DNA of 64,000 bases, from contig NZ_PGVE01000083.1 of assembly GCF_002860255.1 (NCBI RefSeq), positions 40,036 through 104,035 on the forward strand, in the 5' to 3' direction. The notes under the pieces were generated by a model. The model was not told the origin of the DNA, did not search any database, and saw only the letters and a program-made list of their open reading frames with translations. This document shows, piece after piece, positions 18,081 to 27,909 of this stretch. This DNA comes from Neobacillus cucumis. Its GTDB lineage: Bacteria > Bacillota > Bacilli > Bacillales > Cytobacillaceae. The position numbers and the translations under genes were made by a program. The first letter of the stretch is position 1. Every line of letters begins with the position of its first letter.

Positions 18081-18117
18081 TGGCTTTGTTAAACGATATT
18101 GTTGTTTTTTATACTCT

Positions 18118-18250
18118 GTTGATTGGAGAGGAAGGCGCTCGACTCCTGCGGGAGTACGGGGCAGGGGAGACCCCACAGGCGCTAATGCGCCGAGGAGGCT
18201 CCCCGGCACGCCCGCGGAAAGCGAGCGCCTGGATTCGGAAATCAACAGCC
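18118..18250. repeat. GC-rich Bacillaceae intergenic repeat
   Basis: A markedly GC-rich block in AT-rich DNA, with GACTCCTGCGGGAG, GAGACCCCACAGGCGC, GCGCCGAGGAGGCTCCCC and GCGGAAAGCGAGCGCCTGGA. It folds into several GC stems. I recognise it as a dispersed repeat common in Bacillus-group genomes between genes; its function is unsettled. No credible CDS lies in it. Confidence 0.75.
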
Positions 18251-18269
18251 AAATTTAACAGCGCCTTTT

Positions 18270-20264
18270 TTATTGGACAGCTTCAGTTTTAGAGTGCTGT
18301 AGATGACTTGTGATCCAGCCAATAACAGCAGCAGCAATTAAATAAATTAATAGAATGAATATTTGCTGCTGCAGTTGCATCCAATCGCCAAGTGTAATGA
18401 CATCCTGGAATCCTCGAAGGGAGTGAGCCATAGGAAGAACATTACCTATCTTACTAAGAATAGGATTACTCAATTCACCAGGGAAAGTACCGCCGCAGGT
18501 AGCTAATTGTAGAACTAACAGGGTTACAGCCATAAACTTTCCAGCCACTCCGAAAACCGTTACCAGCATCAAAATAAACGTCATAAAGGTGAAGGAAACA
18601 ATAATACTTGATAAAATAAACAAAGGTACATTGGCTACATCTACTTTAAAGCCAAAAAGGACAATCAAATCAACAAATAATACTTGGATTAATGCTATTA
18701 CATACTTAAGTGCAAGTTTATTAATAAAATGAACTGTTCCGTTGACCTTGATATCTTGTCTGCGGCCTAGCGGCAAAATATTAGCGGCCATAATCCCGCC
18801 AACATAAAATGCTAAAGATAAGAAGTATGGCATTATCCCTGTCCCATAGTTAGGTACATCCGATACCTCTGATTCAACTAGCTGCACAGGCTCTGAAAAC
18901 ATGGAGGTTAATTGGTCCGTATTATGAACACTTGCCGTTTTTTTTGCGGCGTCATCCAATTTAACAGCAAGTTCATTAGATCCAGCACTTAATTGCCCCA
19001 ATCCATCCACCAACTGATTTGTACCTTGATCAAGTTTGTTACCACCATTCGCAAGCTCAATGATGCCATTATTTAATGAAGTAAAGCCTTGTTTCCATTG
19101 AGTAAATCCGTTAGAAAATTCTACGGTTCCACTTGCAAGTTTTGTTGCACCGCTTGCAGCGTCCTTCAATTTACTTCCAAATTGCCGCATTCCGTCTTGG
19201 ACCTCTGATTCACCTTGGACTAAAAGAGAAGTCCCTTGAACCAGTTGGTTTTGCCCATTACTCAACGAATCCGCTGCCACAGACAGGCCGTCTGCTTTTG
19301 CAGTAATTTGTTGGAAAGCTGCGTCATCTGTTAGTTCAGGATGATGTTGTAAAAATTGTTCAATAGAGTTGTTTAGGTCATCTGTAGAATTTTTCATGTT
19401 AGCTTGCCCTTTGGCCAGTTGTTCTTGTCCGGCAGCGATTTCTTTTGTACTCTGAGCCAACTTATTTATTCCTGTTTCAAGACTTGTATGACCTGCGGCA
19501 AGATTGGACATGCCGTCAGAGAGAGAAGCCGAGCCGTCTTTAATGACGTTTACTCCTTTAGTTAACTTATCCTGACCGATTGTGAGCTGCTGACTTCCGT
19601 CCATAAGTTGGGCAGCACCATTATTTAAGCTGTGGACTCCATCTGAGAGCAGGACCATCCCGTTTTTAGCATCTGTTGTCCCTTTATTAATTTTGGCCGC
19701 TCCGTTACCGGCATCACGTAATCCGTTTGCTAATTCCTGAAACTTCGAAAATACCCCATCAGCATAGGATTTTGTTATGCTGTTAGCGATTTTCGTTTTC
19801 ATTTTTTCAGTTGCCGTTGTGCTAATTTGGGAAGCAACATAGTTTTTACCCGGATTTATTTTATACATAAGTTTTGCAGGTTCCGGATGTTCATCCATTA
19901 AGGTACTTACTTTTTGTGAGAAGTCCTGAGGAATAGTGATCACCATGTAATAAGTTCCATCATTTATCCCCTTATTGGCCTTCTTTTCTGATATGAAGTG
20001 AAAGTTTAAGTCCTTATTTTCTTTTAGGTTTTGAACAAAGTCATGACCTGCATTAATTGCTTTCTTGTCCATTGTGGAACCTTTATCTAAATTAACCACT
20101 GCGACTGGAAGTTGATCTAACTTTCCATATGGATTCCAATAACCTGCGAGAAAGAAACCCGCATAAATTAATGGCACAATTAAAAGAAAGATTAAGGCGA
20201 TTCTTCCGTGTTTATGATGCCACATCATTTTTAAATCTCGAAATACTAACTTAAATCCCTTCAT
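18270..20264 (-). CDS. YhgE/Pip-type membrane protein (phage infection protein family)
   Basis: A 664-aa protein. One TM segment near the N-terminus (about residues 20-42) is followed by a large extracellular part and about five C-terminal TM helices (ABC-2-permease-like). The middle is a run of repeated Gly-rich heptads such as LSDGVHSLNNGAAQLMDG, typical of YhgE/Pip and ESX-associated proteins. Family members serve as phage receptors or belong to type VII-related systems; neither can be shown here. A LysR regulator is divergently transcribed from the same 130-bp gap. Confidence 0.85.
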   Translation of the reverse strand: MKGFKLVFRDLKMMWHHKHGRIALIFLLIVPLIYAGFFLAGYWNPYGKLDQLPVAVVNLDKGSTMDKKAINAGHDFVQNLKENKDLNFHFISEKKANKGINDGTYYMVITIPQDFSQKVSTLMDEHPEPAKLMYKINPGKNYVASQISTTATEKMKTKIANSITKSYADGVFSKFQELANGLRDAGNGAAKINKGTTDAKNGMVLLSDGVHSLNNGAAQLMDGSQQLTIGQDKLTKGVNVIKDGSASLSDGMSNLAAGHTSLETGINKLAQSTKEIAAGQEQLAKGQANMKNSTDDLNNSIEQFLQHHPELTDDAAFQQITAKADGLSVAADSLSNGQNQLVQGTSLLVQGESEVQDGMRQFGSKLKDAASGATKLASGTVEFSNGFTQWKQGFTSLNNGIIELANGGNKLDQGTNQLVDGLGQLSAGSNELAVKLDDAAKKTASVHNTDQLTSMFSEPVQLVESEVSDVPNYGTGIMPYFLSLAFYVGGIMAANILPLGRRQDIKVNGTVHFINKLALKYVIALIQVLFVDLIVLFGFKVDVANVPLFILSSIIVSFTFMTFILMLVTVFGVAGKFMAVTLLVLQLATCGGTFPGELSNPILSKIGNVLPMAHSLRGFQDVITLGDWMQLQQQIFILLIYLIAAAVIGWITSHLQHSKTEAVQ

Positions 20265-20394
20265 AATGACCCCTTTTTATTTATGATTTAATAACATAAC
20301 CACAATAATAAATGGAATTTTATATATTGTATAATATATAATTCATTATGGAATTATAGCTTTAAATCTATTTGAGTATGAAGGTGTATGAAAG

Positions 20395-21279
20395 ATGGAG
20401 CTTTTACAATTACAGTATTTTCAAACCGTTGCAAGACTTGAGCATATGACAAAAGCGGCAGAAGCATTGCAAATAGCCCAGCCGTCATTAAGCAAAACAA
20501 TCGCCCGATTAGAAGAAGACCTTGGTGTCCCATTATTTGATAGAAAGAATAGACAGTTGAAACTAAATCATTATGGAAGATTGTTTCTAGAACGTGTGAA
20601 CCGCGTATTTTTAGAATTAAATGAAGGAAGGAGAGAGATTGAGGATCACCTCGAGAAGGGGCAAACGCAAATTACTTTAGCAGTTAGTATTCCGCGAGTT
20701 ATTCCTCAATTGTTGAGTTCGTTTTTAAAAGACTTCCCAGACATTAAATTTCAGCAAAGGCTAGAATCCACTTCATCTATGAAGAGTCTCTTAGAGAAAG
20801 CAGAGATTGATTTCTGTATTTCATCAGTAGAAATCGATGGAGAGGATATAGTATGGGAACCACTAATGACGGAACAAATTTACCTAGTAGTTTCTCCAGA
20901 TCACCGATTAGCAGCAAAAGAACAAATTTTTCTTAATGAAGTGAAAGATGAGTCATTTATTAGTATGAATACTGGTTATGGATTTAGAAATTTAACGGAT
21001 GAATTTTGTCGTGAGGCAGGTTTTATTCCTAATATTGCTTTTGAAGGTGATGAGCCTGGTGTCATTGGGGATCTGGTCAGGCAAGGTTTAGGAGTGGCTT
21101 TTGTCCCGGAAATTTCTTGGCTGAACAATTCCAATCCATTTCCTAATAAACTAAAAATTGTGGGACCAAAATGTCAAAGGACCATTGGGCTGGGATGGTC
21201 AAAAAGGCGATACTTGTCTGATACAGCACAGCACTTTCGTAGATATGTGACGGAGTATTTTTCTAAAATTATTTTGTGA
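20395..21279 (+). CDS. LysR-family transcriptional regulator
   Basis: A 294-aa LysR regulator. The HTH is at residues ~18-40 (MTKAAEALQIAQPSLSKTI), followed by the linker helix and a substrate-binding domain. It starts MELLQLQYFQTVARL, the usual LTTR opening. Divergent to the YhgE/Pip gene, with a very AT-rich gap (20281-20394), so it most likely controls that gene; inducer unknown. The start codon has AAAGATGGAG context. Confidence 0.85.
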   Translation: MELLQLQYFQTVARLEHMTKAAEALQIAQPSLSKTIARLEEDLGVPLFDRKNRQLKLNHYGRLFLERVNRVFLELNEGRREIEDHLEKGQTQITLAVSIPRVIPQLLSSFLKDFPDIKFQQRLESTSSMKSLLEKAEIDFCISSVEIDGEDIVWEPLMTEQIYLVVSPDHRLAAKEQIFLNEVKDESFISMNTGYGFRNLTDEFCREAGFIPNIAFEGDEPGVIGDLVRQGLGVAFVPEISWLNNSNPFPNKLKIVGPKCQRTIGLGWSKRRYLSDTAQHFRRYVTEYFSKIIL

Positions 21280-21285
21280 AAAATA

Positions 21286-21310
21286 AAAGGCCAGCTAAAT
21301 GCTGGCCTCT
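21286..21310 (-). terminator. Terminator of the amino-acid permease gene
   Basis: AGGCCAGC and GCTGGCCT flank a 5-nt loop; the T-rich tail is on the minus strand. Confidence 0.8.
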
Positions 21311-21316
21311 TCCGTC

Positions 21317-22675
21317 TTAGGCTAATATTTTATTCTTCACAGGTTTTCCATAAATAAAGGAGAGTATAATTAAGATGCCGAGTGTAACTAGACAAACGGA
21401 AGTCCCAATCAGATTATTTGTGTTAAATATGAATCCAATAAAAATGATGCCCAGTGATAGTAATGCAAATATCGATGTATATGGGAACCATTTAACTTTA
21501 AATGCCGGATTATTTTTGTAATGCGGTCTTAATTTTAACTGAGCCGCACAAATGCTCATCCAAAGAATCATGACCGTAAAACCAGGAATTGTCATCAGGT
21601 AACCGATAACCTGGCTTGGTGTCAAGTACGCCAAATAAACAGCCGCTAAAATACAAATACTTGCAACCATAATTCCCATAATTGGTATTCCTTTAGATGA
21701 TACCTTTGCAAGGATTTTTGGTGCTACATCGTCTTGTGCCATGGAAAACAATGTTCTTGATGTGGCATAAATACCGGAATTTGCTGCGGAAAGGACAGCT
21801 GTTAAAAGAACAAAATTCATAATATGGGCAGCCCCAGGTAACCCTGTACTACTAAAAACCTGAACAAATGGACTATCCTGACCAGTCACTTTGTTCCAAG
21901 GGATCATCCCGCAAATAATTAGAATTGGCAATACATAAAAGATGATCACACGCCAGACAGCGCCTTTAATAATTTTTGGCAAAACACGATCAGCATCCTT
22001 GGTTTCAGTAATAGCAACGCCAATTAATTCGGCGCCCCCATAAGAAAACATGACAACTAGGAAGGCGCTAAATGTTCCACTTAGTCCATGTGGAAAAAAG
22101 CCGCCATGAGCTGTAAAGTTTGAGAGTGGATCCTGAATATTGCTTGGAATGAATCCTAAAAGGAGTAAAAATCCTAGGACGATAAAGGCAACTAAGGCAA
22201 TAATTTTGATGCCGGCAAACCAAAATTCCAGCTCTCCATAATATTTTACCTGGAATAAATTGATGCCCACGATAACAACCGCACATAGAAAGCTTAACAG
22301 CCATAATGGAAGGGCAGGGAACCAAAATTGAAGAAAGCTTCCAGCAGCTAATAATTCAACTACCGTAACCAGTGTCCAATTGATCCAGTATAACCATCCG
22401 ACTATATAGGAAATTTGGAATCCAAAAGCCTTGTTAACTAAATGCTGAACATTTAGATTGGGATAAGCAATTGCCATTTCGCCCAATGCGGCCATAATAA
22501 TAAAAAGTAATAATCCACCGATTAAATAGGCTACAATTACACTAGGTCCGGCCATATTTAAAGTATCGGAGCTGCCTTTAAAAATACCAGTTCCAATCAT
22601 CCCAGCCAGGGCAATAAACTGGACGTGCCTTGGAAGGAGCCCCTTTTGTAAATTCTGATGCTGATTTTTTTTCAT
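21317..22675 (-). CDS. Amino-acid permease, APC superfamily (AAT type)
   Basis: A 452-aa permease with about 12 TM segments. It opens with the family motif HVQFIALAGMIGTGIFKGSS (TM1), and GEMAIAYPN follows TM2. The substrate is not evident from the protein. Its upstream region carries a 25-bp element almost identical to one before aroA, so an aromatic amino acid is possible (inference). ATG start; terminator downstream on the same strand. Confidence 0.85.
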   Translation of the reverse strand: MKKNQHQNLQKGLLPRHVQFIALAGMIGTGIFKGSSDTLNMAGPSVIVAYLIGGLLLFIIMAALGEMAIAYPNLNVQHLVNKAFGFQISYIVGWLYWINWTLVTVVELLAAGSFLQFWFPALPLWLLSFLCAVVIVGINLFQVKYYGELEFWFAGIKIIALVAFIVLGFLLLLGFIPSNIQDPLSNFTAHGGFFPHGLSGTFSAFLVVMFSYGGAELIGVAITETKDADRVLPKIIKGAVWRVIIFYVLPILIICGMIPWNKVTGQDSPFVQVFSSTGLPGAAHIMNFVLLTAVLSAANSGIYATSRTLFSMAQDDVAPKILAKVSSKGIPIMGIMVASICILAAVYLAYLTPSQVIGYLMTIPGFTVMILWMSICAAQLKLRPHYKNNPAFKVKWFPYTSIFALLSLGIIFIGFIFNTNNLIGTSVCLVTLGILIILSFIYGKPVKNKILA

Positions 22676-22700
22676 ATAAGTACCTACTTTTCTCTTTTGC

Positions 22701-22725
22701 TTAAACGCTTTTAAGTACTAAAGTG
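22701..22725 (-). promoter_or_regulatory. Shared 25-bp element upstream of the permease gene (also before aroA)
   Basis: Read on the minus strand this is the same as 41314-41338 upstream of aroA except for one base, and in the same orientation to its gene. Its core TTAAAAGCGTTTAA is a dyad with arms TTAAA/TTTAA. It starts about 26 nt before the permease ATG and so could act as an operator. Confidence 0.6.
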
Positions 22726-22809
22726 TTTTTCTATATTAATATATCATATTTATTATTCTTGTCAAATAGATTAGAAGATTTGCTGAGCCGAATTGCTCTT
22801 TAATACAGT

Positions 22810-22840
22810 AAAAAGCACACGATTGGTTCGTGTGCTTTCT
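22810..22840 (-). terminator. Terminator of ytzE
   Basis: AAAGCACACGA and TCGTGTGCTTT flank a 5-nt loop, with T-run on the minus strand. Confidence 0.8.
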
Positions 22841-22869
22841 TATGATGATGCATTAAAATTATTTTGTTA

Positions 22870-23091
22870 TTAAGATGACATCTTCACTTTCTTTTGTGTT
22901 GTTGTCCATTTTCCGCGGCTTGGGCTTATGACCAAGTCATTATAGGCTAAGACATTTAAATCTCGTTGTATGGTGCGAGGAGTGATACCAAATTCCTCTA
23001 CAAGTTCCTGGGTCGTGACAGTGCCGTTATTACGAATAAACATGTAGATACATTTGATGCGGTTTAACATCCGGTTAGTTGAAGGTTTCAA
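22870..23091 (-). CDS. ytzE: YtzE, small DeoR-type HTH protein
   Basis: A 73-aa protein that is almost only a DeoR-type winged helix: RIKCIYMFIRNNGTVTTQELVEEFGITPRTIQRDLNVLAYNDLV. No effector domain follows, so it is a stand-alone DNA-binding domain as in B. subtilis YtzE. TTG start with GGGAGTGG upstream. Target unknown. Confidence 0.82.
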   Translation of the reverse strand: MKPSTNRMLNRIKCIYMFIRNNGTVTTQELVEEFGITPRTIQRDLNVLAYNDLVISPSRGKWTTTQKKVKMSS

Positions 23092-23504
23092 AGAACCACT
23101 CCCTATCCTAATTTCAAACCTATGGCTTAATCCAGCTACCGACAGCCTATTTGAAGATTACTCTTCAAGAAATATGTAGTTTCTTTTCCGCGCAGACATC
23201 TCCTTTAATGGAATGTTCCTGTGGATACTTAGATGTCATACATCTAACCTTATTGTACCCATAATTTCAGAAAATTTCTACCAATATAGTAAAGTTTACA
23301 AAATATTTACCGGTAATTTGTGGGAAACGCCTACTTTTATCGCCTCCTAAATGATTTCATACTATAGAATATGGGGAGAGGTCCTTGGTTTATGATAAAT
23401 TGTTTGAATTTTTAGTAAAAATATAGATTTTTATGTGAACAGAATAATTGAATAATAAAAAAGACGTGGTTCACATAAACACGCCTTTTTCTCCATGCAG
23501 CAAA
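23092..23504. other. Gene-free stretch between ytzE and cysK
   Basis: No credible CDS. It holds a 7-bp perfect inverted repeat, TTGAAGA-ttac-TCTTCAA (23151-23168), 60 nt upstream of ytzE and possibly its operator, and AT-rich DNA. The right end carries the cysK terminator. Confidence 0.5.
23456..23492 (-). terminator. Terminator of cysK
   Basis: On the minus strand AAAAAGGCGTG pairs imperfectly with CACGTCTTTTT across a loop, ending in T-run. Confidence 0.7.
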
Positions 23505-24434
23505 TTAGTAACTGAATAAATCACTTGATAAGTATCGTTCTCCTGTATCACAGGCAATGCATACTACAACGTCATCTTTTGATAATCGCTTTGCCACCTC
23601 AATGGCCGCAAAACAAGCAGCTCCTGAAGATGGACCAACCAAAATCCCTTCCTCTTTGGCCAATCTTCTTGTTATCTCATAAGCATCTTCATCAGTAATT
23701 TGATGAATCTCATCGTATACATTTTCATTAAGAGTTTTTGGTATAAAACCAGGGCTTGTGCCCACAAGTTTATGTTTACCAGGTTTACCACCTGATAAAA
23801 CGGGTGAGCCCTTCGGTTCAACAACATGTACGGATAATCCCTGATAATGCGCTTTTAATGTTTCACCTGTTCCTGTAATTGTTCCACCGGTCCCAGCGGT
23901 TGCAACGAAAGCGGAGAGTGGTTTACCGATTTCCTTCATGGCCTCGATAATCTCAATTGCAGTAGAGTGTCTGTGGGCATCCGGGTTTGCTTCGTTTTCA
24001 AATTGCATCGGGATAAAACTATTGGGTATTTCGTTTGCTAGTTCTAATGCTTTTTCAATGGCACCCTGCATCTTTTTATCTCCTGGTGTTAGGACTACTT
24101 TTGCGCCATATGCCTTTAATAGATTGATGCGTTCTTTAGTCATCGTATCAGGCATAATAATGATGGATTGATAACCTCTCGCAGCAGCATTCATGGCAAT
24201 TCCTATCCCAGTATTGCCACTAGTAGGTTCAATAATGGTCGATCCTTTTTTCAATCTTCCGCTTTTTTCAGCTTCGATAATCATATTGTAAGCCGCACGA
24301 TCCTTGACACTTTTGCTGGGATTGAAAAATTCAAGCTTCAAATAAACAGAGGCACCCCGATTTGGAGCTAACCGATTAAGTTTTACAAGTGGCGTTTCTC
24401 CGATCAATTCTGCTATATTGTTAACTATTTTCAT
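23505..24434 (-). CDS. cysK: Cysteine synthase, O-acetylserine (thiol)-lyase (YtkP/CysK family)
   Basis: A 309-aa PLP enzyme. The PLP Lys is in SKSVKDRAA (about residues 39-47), the substrate loop is TSGNTG (69-74), and the phosphate-binding GTGGT lies near residue 177. It makes cysteine from O-acetylserine and sulfide. ATG 24434 is chosen since GAAAGGGAAG precedes it and MKIVNNIAELIGETPLV is the usual start. At this locus B. subtilis has the paralogue ytkP, so it may be that paralogue and not the main CysK. Confidence 0.9.
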   Translation of the reverse strand: MKIVNNIAELIGETPLVKLNRLAPNRGASVYLKLEFFNPSKSVKDRAAYNMIIEAEKSGRLKKGSTIIEPTSGNTGIGIAMNAAARGYQSIIIMPDTMTKERINLLKAYGAKVVLTPGDKKMQGAIEKALELANEIPNSFIPMQFENEANPDAHRHSTAIEIIEAMKEIGKPLSAFVATAGTGGTITGTGETLKAHYQGLSVHVVEPKGSPVLSGGKPGKHKLVGTSPGFIPKTLNENVYDEIHQITDEDAYEITRRLAKEEGILVGPSSGAACFAAIEVAKRLSKDDVVVCIACDTGERYLSSDLFSY

Positions 24435-24583
24435 TGCGCTTCCCTTTCTAGAAAAATTTATTTTTAATTTCATCATAAAGAAAATAAAAAGGATTGTAAA
24501 AAATATCGCTTAATAAACGGTTTGACAGTAGATACAATTTGGAGAAAATAGACTAAAATGAAAAAAAAGACTAGGTGAAAAAA

Positions 24584-25153
24584 ATGAATCAACGACCACA
24601 TTTTTTCTTTGCTGTAAGAATCCCTGAAGAAACAAAACTAACTATGAAGAACCATATCGAAAGATTAAAACAAGACATTCCTTTTAGCAAATGGGTTCAT
24701 CATATGGACTTACATATTACGTTAGCTTTTTTAGGGTCTGCAGAACCAGAAAAACTTAAGAAGGCTGAAAACTATGTTAAAAAGGCTTTAAAAAATGAGG
24801 AGTCATTTACATTGAAAATAAATAAACTAGGAATTTTTGGGAAGAAAGATTCTCCCCGAGTTTTTTGGGCAGATACAGAAAGCAGTGAAGAGTTGAATTG
24901 TATAAGAAAAAAGGTATATTCAGCTTGCGAAACAGCCGGTTTCCAACTTGAAACCCGGCCGTTTAAACCTCATATTACCTTAGCAAGAAAATGGAAAGAG
25001 CCGTATGAATTCCAAGAGGACTTATTAAAGGTTTGGGGGGAATTACAGCCCGAACCACTCAATTTCCATGCGCAAGAGGTAGTCGTTTATCAAACACATC
25101 TTAACCAAACACCCAAATATGAAGCGATTACCATATTCCCATTGCAATCATAG
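24584..25153 (+). CDS. thpR: RNA 2',3'-cyclic phosphodiesterase ThpR (YtlP)
   Basis: A 189-aa 2H phosphoesterase. The two HxTx motifs are HITLAFLG (about residues 45-52) and HITLARKW (about 130-137). The family opens 2',3'-cyclic phosphate RNA ends. ATG 24584 with AGGTG 6 nt upstream is preferred over GTG 24575. It is followed by a decayed gene that matches ytlR, its neighbour in B. subtilis. Confidence 0.88.
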   Translation: MNQRPHFFFAVRIPEETKLTMKNHIERLKQDIPFSKWVHHMDLHITLAFLGSAEPEKLKKAENYVKKALKNEESFTLKINKLGIFGKKDSPRVFWADTESSEELNCIRKKVYSACETAGFQLETRPFKPHITLARKWKEPYEFQEDLLKVWGELQPEPLNFHAQEVVVYQTHLNQTPKYEAITIFPLQS

Positions 25154-25178
25154 ACATTTGAATGTAAAGTGGGGTTTT

Positions 25179-25578
25179 ATGAATCCAATTTATTTTATCA
25201 ATAATCTGGGTGTCGGATTTGATACTGCGATCTCTCGTGAGGTAAACCAATCTCTAATTAAGGCATGGTTAAATAAACTATCATTGGGCAGGCTTGTTTA
25301 TGTCTACTTTTTATTTAAAAATGTATTTACCTATAAAACTGCAACAATTGATTTATCAATTAACAGGAAAAAGCATATATATTAAAGAGTAAAAATGTAT
25401 AGAGGGAAAAACCTACCATCCAATCACCTATTAAACAATATGTCATGCTGACGGGGAGCATATCGGATACACCCCACTTTCGATTCACCTTCAAGCGAGA
25501 GCCTTAGAGGTGTTATCTAGAAGTCGCGGGAAGGAAGAAGTTGAACTGAAGGAGAGGGATTCGAATGAATTCTGCTGA
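25179..25578 (+). pseudogene. ytlR: Decayed ytlR (diacylglycerol-kinase-type lipid kinase)
   Basis: Two fragments in different frames read as a lipid kinase. At 25179-25385 a 68-aa piece contains NNLGVGFDTAISREVNQSL and LGRLVYVYFLFKNVFTYKTA, the family's middle. At 25444-25578 another frame encodes HADGEHIGYTPLSIHL and RALEVLSRSR, the C-terminal HADGE region. The N-terminal catalytic domain with the nucleotide-binding GGDGT motif and the segment between the fragments are missing. It lies exactly where B. subtilis has ytlR, between thpR (ytlP) and amyX, so it is a degraded orthologue. Confidence 0.75.
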
Positions 25579-27700
25579 CAGGAATTTTTTTGCTTACTTA
25601 GATGATATGAACATCGTTACTATTCTTCTTCCCTATTCATATCACCACGGATGGTCATCCGAATTTCACATGATAACAGATGCTGTTAAAACGCAACTAG
25701 ACATTGTTGAAAAGACTGAGATTGAAGATCACGTTAAATATATTTGTCAGTTTGAGGGAGAAATAACTTTTGGTAAACCCTATTGGATATTTGATGAACA
25801 TGGCGGGAAAACGGATTTGCAAATTGGTGCAGTCATACGGACCGAACCTTTTGATGAGAAATTTTATTATACAGGGGATGATCTTGGGGTTACCTTTCCT
25901 ACAGGACAGACCAGTTTTAAACTATGGGCACCGACTGCAACGGGAGTTAAATTAAAATTACGTCCACCAGCCAATGGTTATGCAGAAATCGTTAAGATGA
26001 AACGGGAGGATAACGGCGTTTGGTCTGTTTGTCTTAATCGTAATTTGGAATTTTATCAATATAGCTTTCTTGTTCTTGTGAATCAAGAATGGCGGGAGGC
26101 AGTAGACCCATATGTCAAGGCGGTAACCGCCAATGGGGAGCAGGGGGTTGTGGTGAAGCTTGAGAAGACATCCAAGCCCAAACGGAATCTAATACGATTA
26201 GAAAACCCAGTCGATGCCATTATTTATGAAACGCATATTAGGGATTTTACGATCCATAAAAATAGCGGTGTTAAGCATAGAGGTTTATATTTAGGTGCTG
26301 GCGAGCTTGACACTAAAGGTGAGGATGGGGAGCCGACTGGTTTATCTTATGTAAAAGAACTAGGAGTTACCCATATAGAATTTCTCCCGTTTAATGATTA
26401 TGCCGGAGTTGACGAGTTAAACCCAGCAAAACATTACAACTGGGGATATAATCCCCTCCATTTCAATACTCCTGAGGGAAGTTATGCAACCGATCCATCA
26501 AATCCTTATTCCCGAATCAATGAGTTAAAAATATTAATCGAGCAGATTCACAGTATTGGCCTTGGAGTCATTATGGACGTAGTTTTCAATCATGTCTATA
26601 TCCGTGAACAATCCTCTTTTGAAAAAATTGTCCCGGGATATTATTTTCGTCATAACGAAATTGGATTGCCCTCCAATGGAACCGGTGTTGGAAATGACAT
26701 TGCCTCCGAGCGGAGGATGGTGCGGAAGTTTATCCTTGATTCCATCATGTTTTGGCTTGAAGAATATCATATAGATGGATTTCGATTTGATTTAATGGGA
26801 ATTTTAGATGTAACGACGATGAATGAGGTTAGAAAAATTTGTGAAGCCCAATCAAGAGGAATCATTATAATAGGCGAAGGCTGGAACCTCAATACGCCCT
26901 TGCCTGCAGCCCAAAAGGCAACCATTGTAAATCAGGCAAAAATGCCTCAAATTGGGCAGTTTAATGATAAATTTAGAGATGTTATTAAAGGCAGTACATT
27001 TAATTTATTTGATAAAGGCTATGCTTTAGGGAATGAGCATTTGGTAGATGCCGCCATTGAGGCTATAACTGGCAGTATTGGTTTAACAAAGAAAGGTGCC
27101 CGTCTCTTTAATCAGCCTTATCAATCGGTTAATTATGTGGAATGTCATGATAACCATACACTTTGGGATAAACTTAAAGGTTGTTATTCAGAGTTTGATT
27201 CTTCGATTCGAAAAAAATACCATCGCCTTGCTACGGGAATCGTCTTACTATCACAGGGTATCCCGTTTTTACACAGTGGACAGGAGTTCTTCCGTACAAA
27301 GCAGGGAGATGGCAATAGCTATCGATCACCTGATTCGATTAACCAATTGGATTGGGAACGAAAAAGCAGGTATATAGAGAATGTGGAGTACATTAAGGGA
27401 CTGATTAAAATTCGCCAGGAATTTTCTTGTTTTCGAATGAGAACTAGTGAAGAGATACGTTCGCATATACAAGCGCTGTCTTTTCCTGCTCCTGTTTTAG
27501 GATGTTTATATCAGACACCTGGGTGTGAAATCATCCTTGTGATCAATCCGGCATCCAAAATACAAAAGATTACTCTCCCTAATGGGGAATGGGAGATTCT
27601 AGCCAATGATCAATTTGCAGGAATATCCCCCGCGGAATCGATAAAGACCAATGAACTCATAATAGATTCTATTTCATTAAATGTTTTGCTAAAAAAATAG
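25565..27700 (+). CDS. amyX: Type I pullulanase AmyX
   Basis: A 711-aa cytoplasmic debranching enzyme without signal peptide. An N-terminal CBM48-like domain (VTFPTGQTSFKLWAPTATGV, about residues 112-135) precedes the GH13 barrel. The pullulanase signature YNWGYNP is near residue 290, region I is VIMDVVFNHVY, the nucleophile Asp is in DGFRFDLMG (near 405), the acid/base Glu in IIGEGWN (near 436), and region IV is ECHDNHT (near 526). It cleaves alpha-1,6 links in branched glucans. ATG after GGAGAGGG, overlapping the ytlR remnant. Confidence 0.95.
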   Translation: MNSADRNFFAYLDDMNIVTILLPYSYHHGWSSEFHMITDAVKTQLDIVEKTEIEDHVKYICQFEGEITFGKPYWIFDEHGGKTDLQIGAVIRTEPFDEKFYYTGDDLGVTFPTGQTSFKLWAPTATGVKLKLRPPANGYAEIVKMKREDNGVWSVCLNRNLEFYQYSFLVLVNQEWREAVDPYVKAVTANGEQGVVVKLEKTSKPKRNLIRLENPVDAIIYETHIRDFTIHKNSGVKHRGLYLGAGELDTKGEDGEPTGLSYVKELGVTHIEFLPFNDYAGVDELNPAKHYNWGYNPLHFNTPEGSYATDPSNPYSRINELKILIEQIHSIGLGVIMDVVFNHVYIREQSSFEKIVPGYYFRHNEIGLPSNGTGVGNDIASERRMVRKFILDSIMFWLEEYHIDGFRFDLMGILDVTTMNEVRKICEAQSRGIIIIGEGWNLNTPLPAAQKATIVNQAKMPQIGQFNDKFRDVIKGSTFNLFDKGYALGNEHLVDAAIEAITGSIGLTKKGARLFNQPYQSVNYVECHDNHTLWDKLKGCYSEFDSSIRKKYHRLATGIVLLSQGIPFLHSGQEFFRTKQGDGNSYRSPDSINQLDWERKSRYIENVEYIKGLIKIRQEFSCFRMRTSEEIRSHIQALSFPAPVLGCLYQTPGCEIILVINPASKIQKITLPNGEWEILANDQFAGISPAESIKTNELIIDSISLNVLLKK

Positions 27701-27753
27701 TTTTTCAAGATGACTTGACGGCAAATGGGCATAGGAGATAAAATTTATTAAGA

Positions 27754-27791
27754 TGGCTATTGTGTGCAATGGTTTCAATAGCTTTTTTTTT
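27754..27791 (+). terminator. Terminator after amyX
   Basis: GCTATTG and CAATAGC with a 13-nt loop, then TTTTTTTTT. Confidence 0.7.
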
Positions 27792-27909
27792 GTTTAAAAA
27801 AAGACTATTGTTATAATTGTGGTTAATAAACCTTCCTGCAGCACAGGTTTTACCCGCATTTTCAGGGGAATAAGCCCATTAGAACGGCATAAATTGAAGG
27901 TGAGCAATT

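Noticed and set aside
18026..18292. Overlapping ORFs of 60-88 codons on both strands across the GC-rich block
   Set aside because: They come from the structured GC-rich repeat, have no ribosome sites and no resemblance to proteins.
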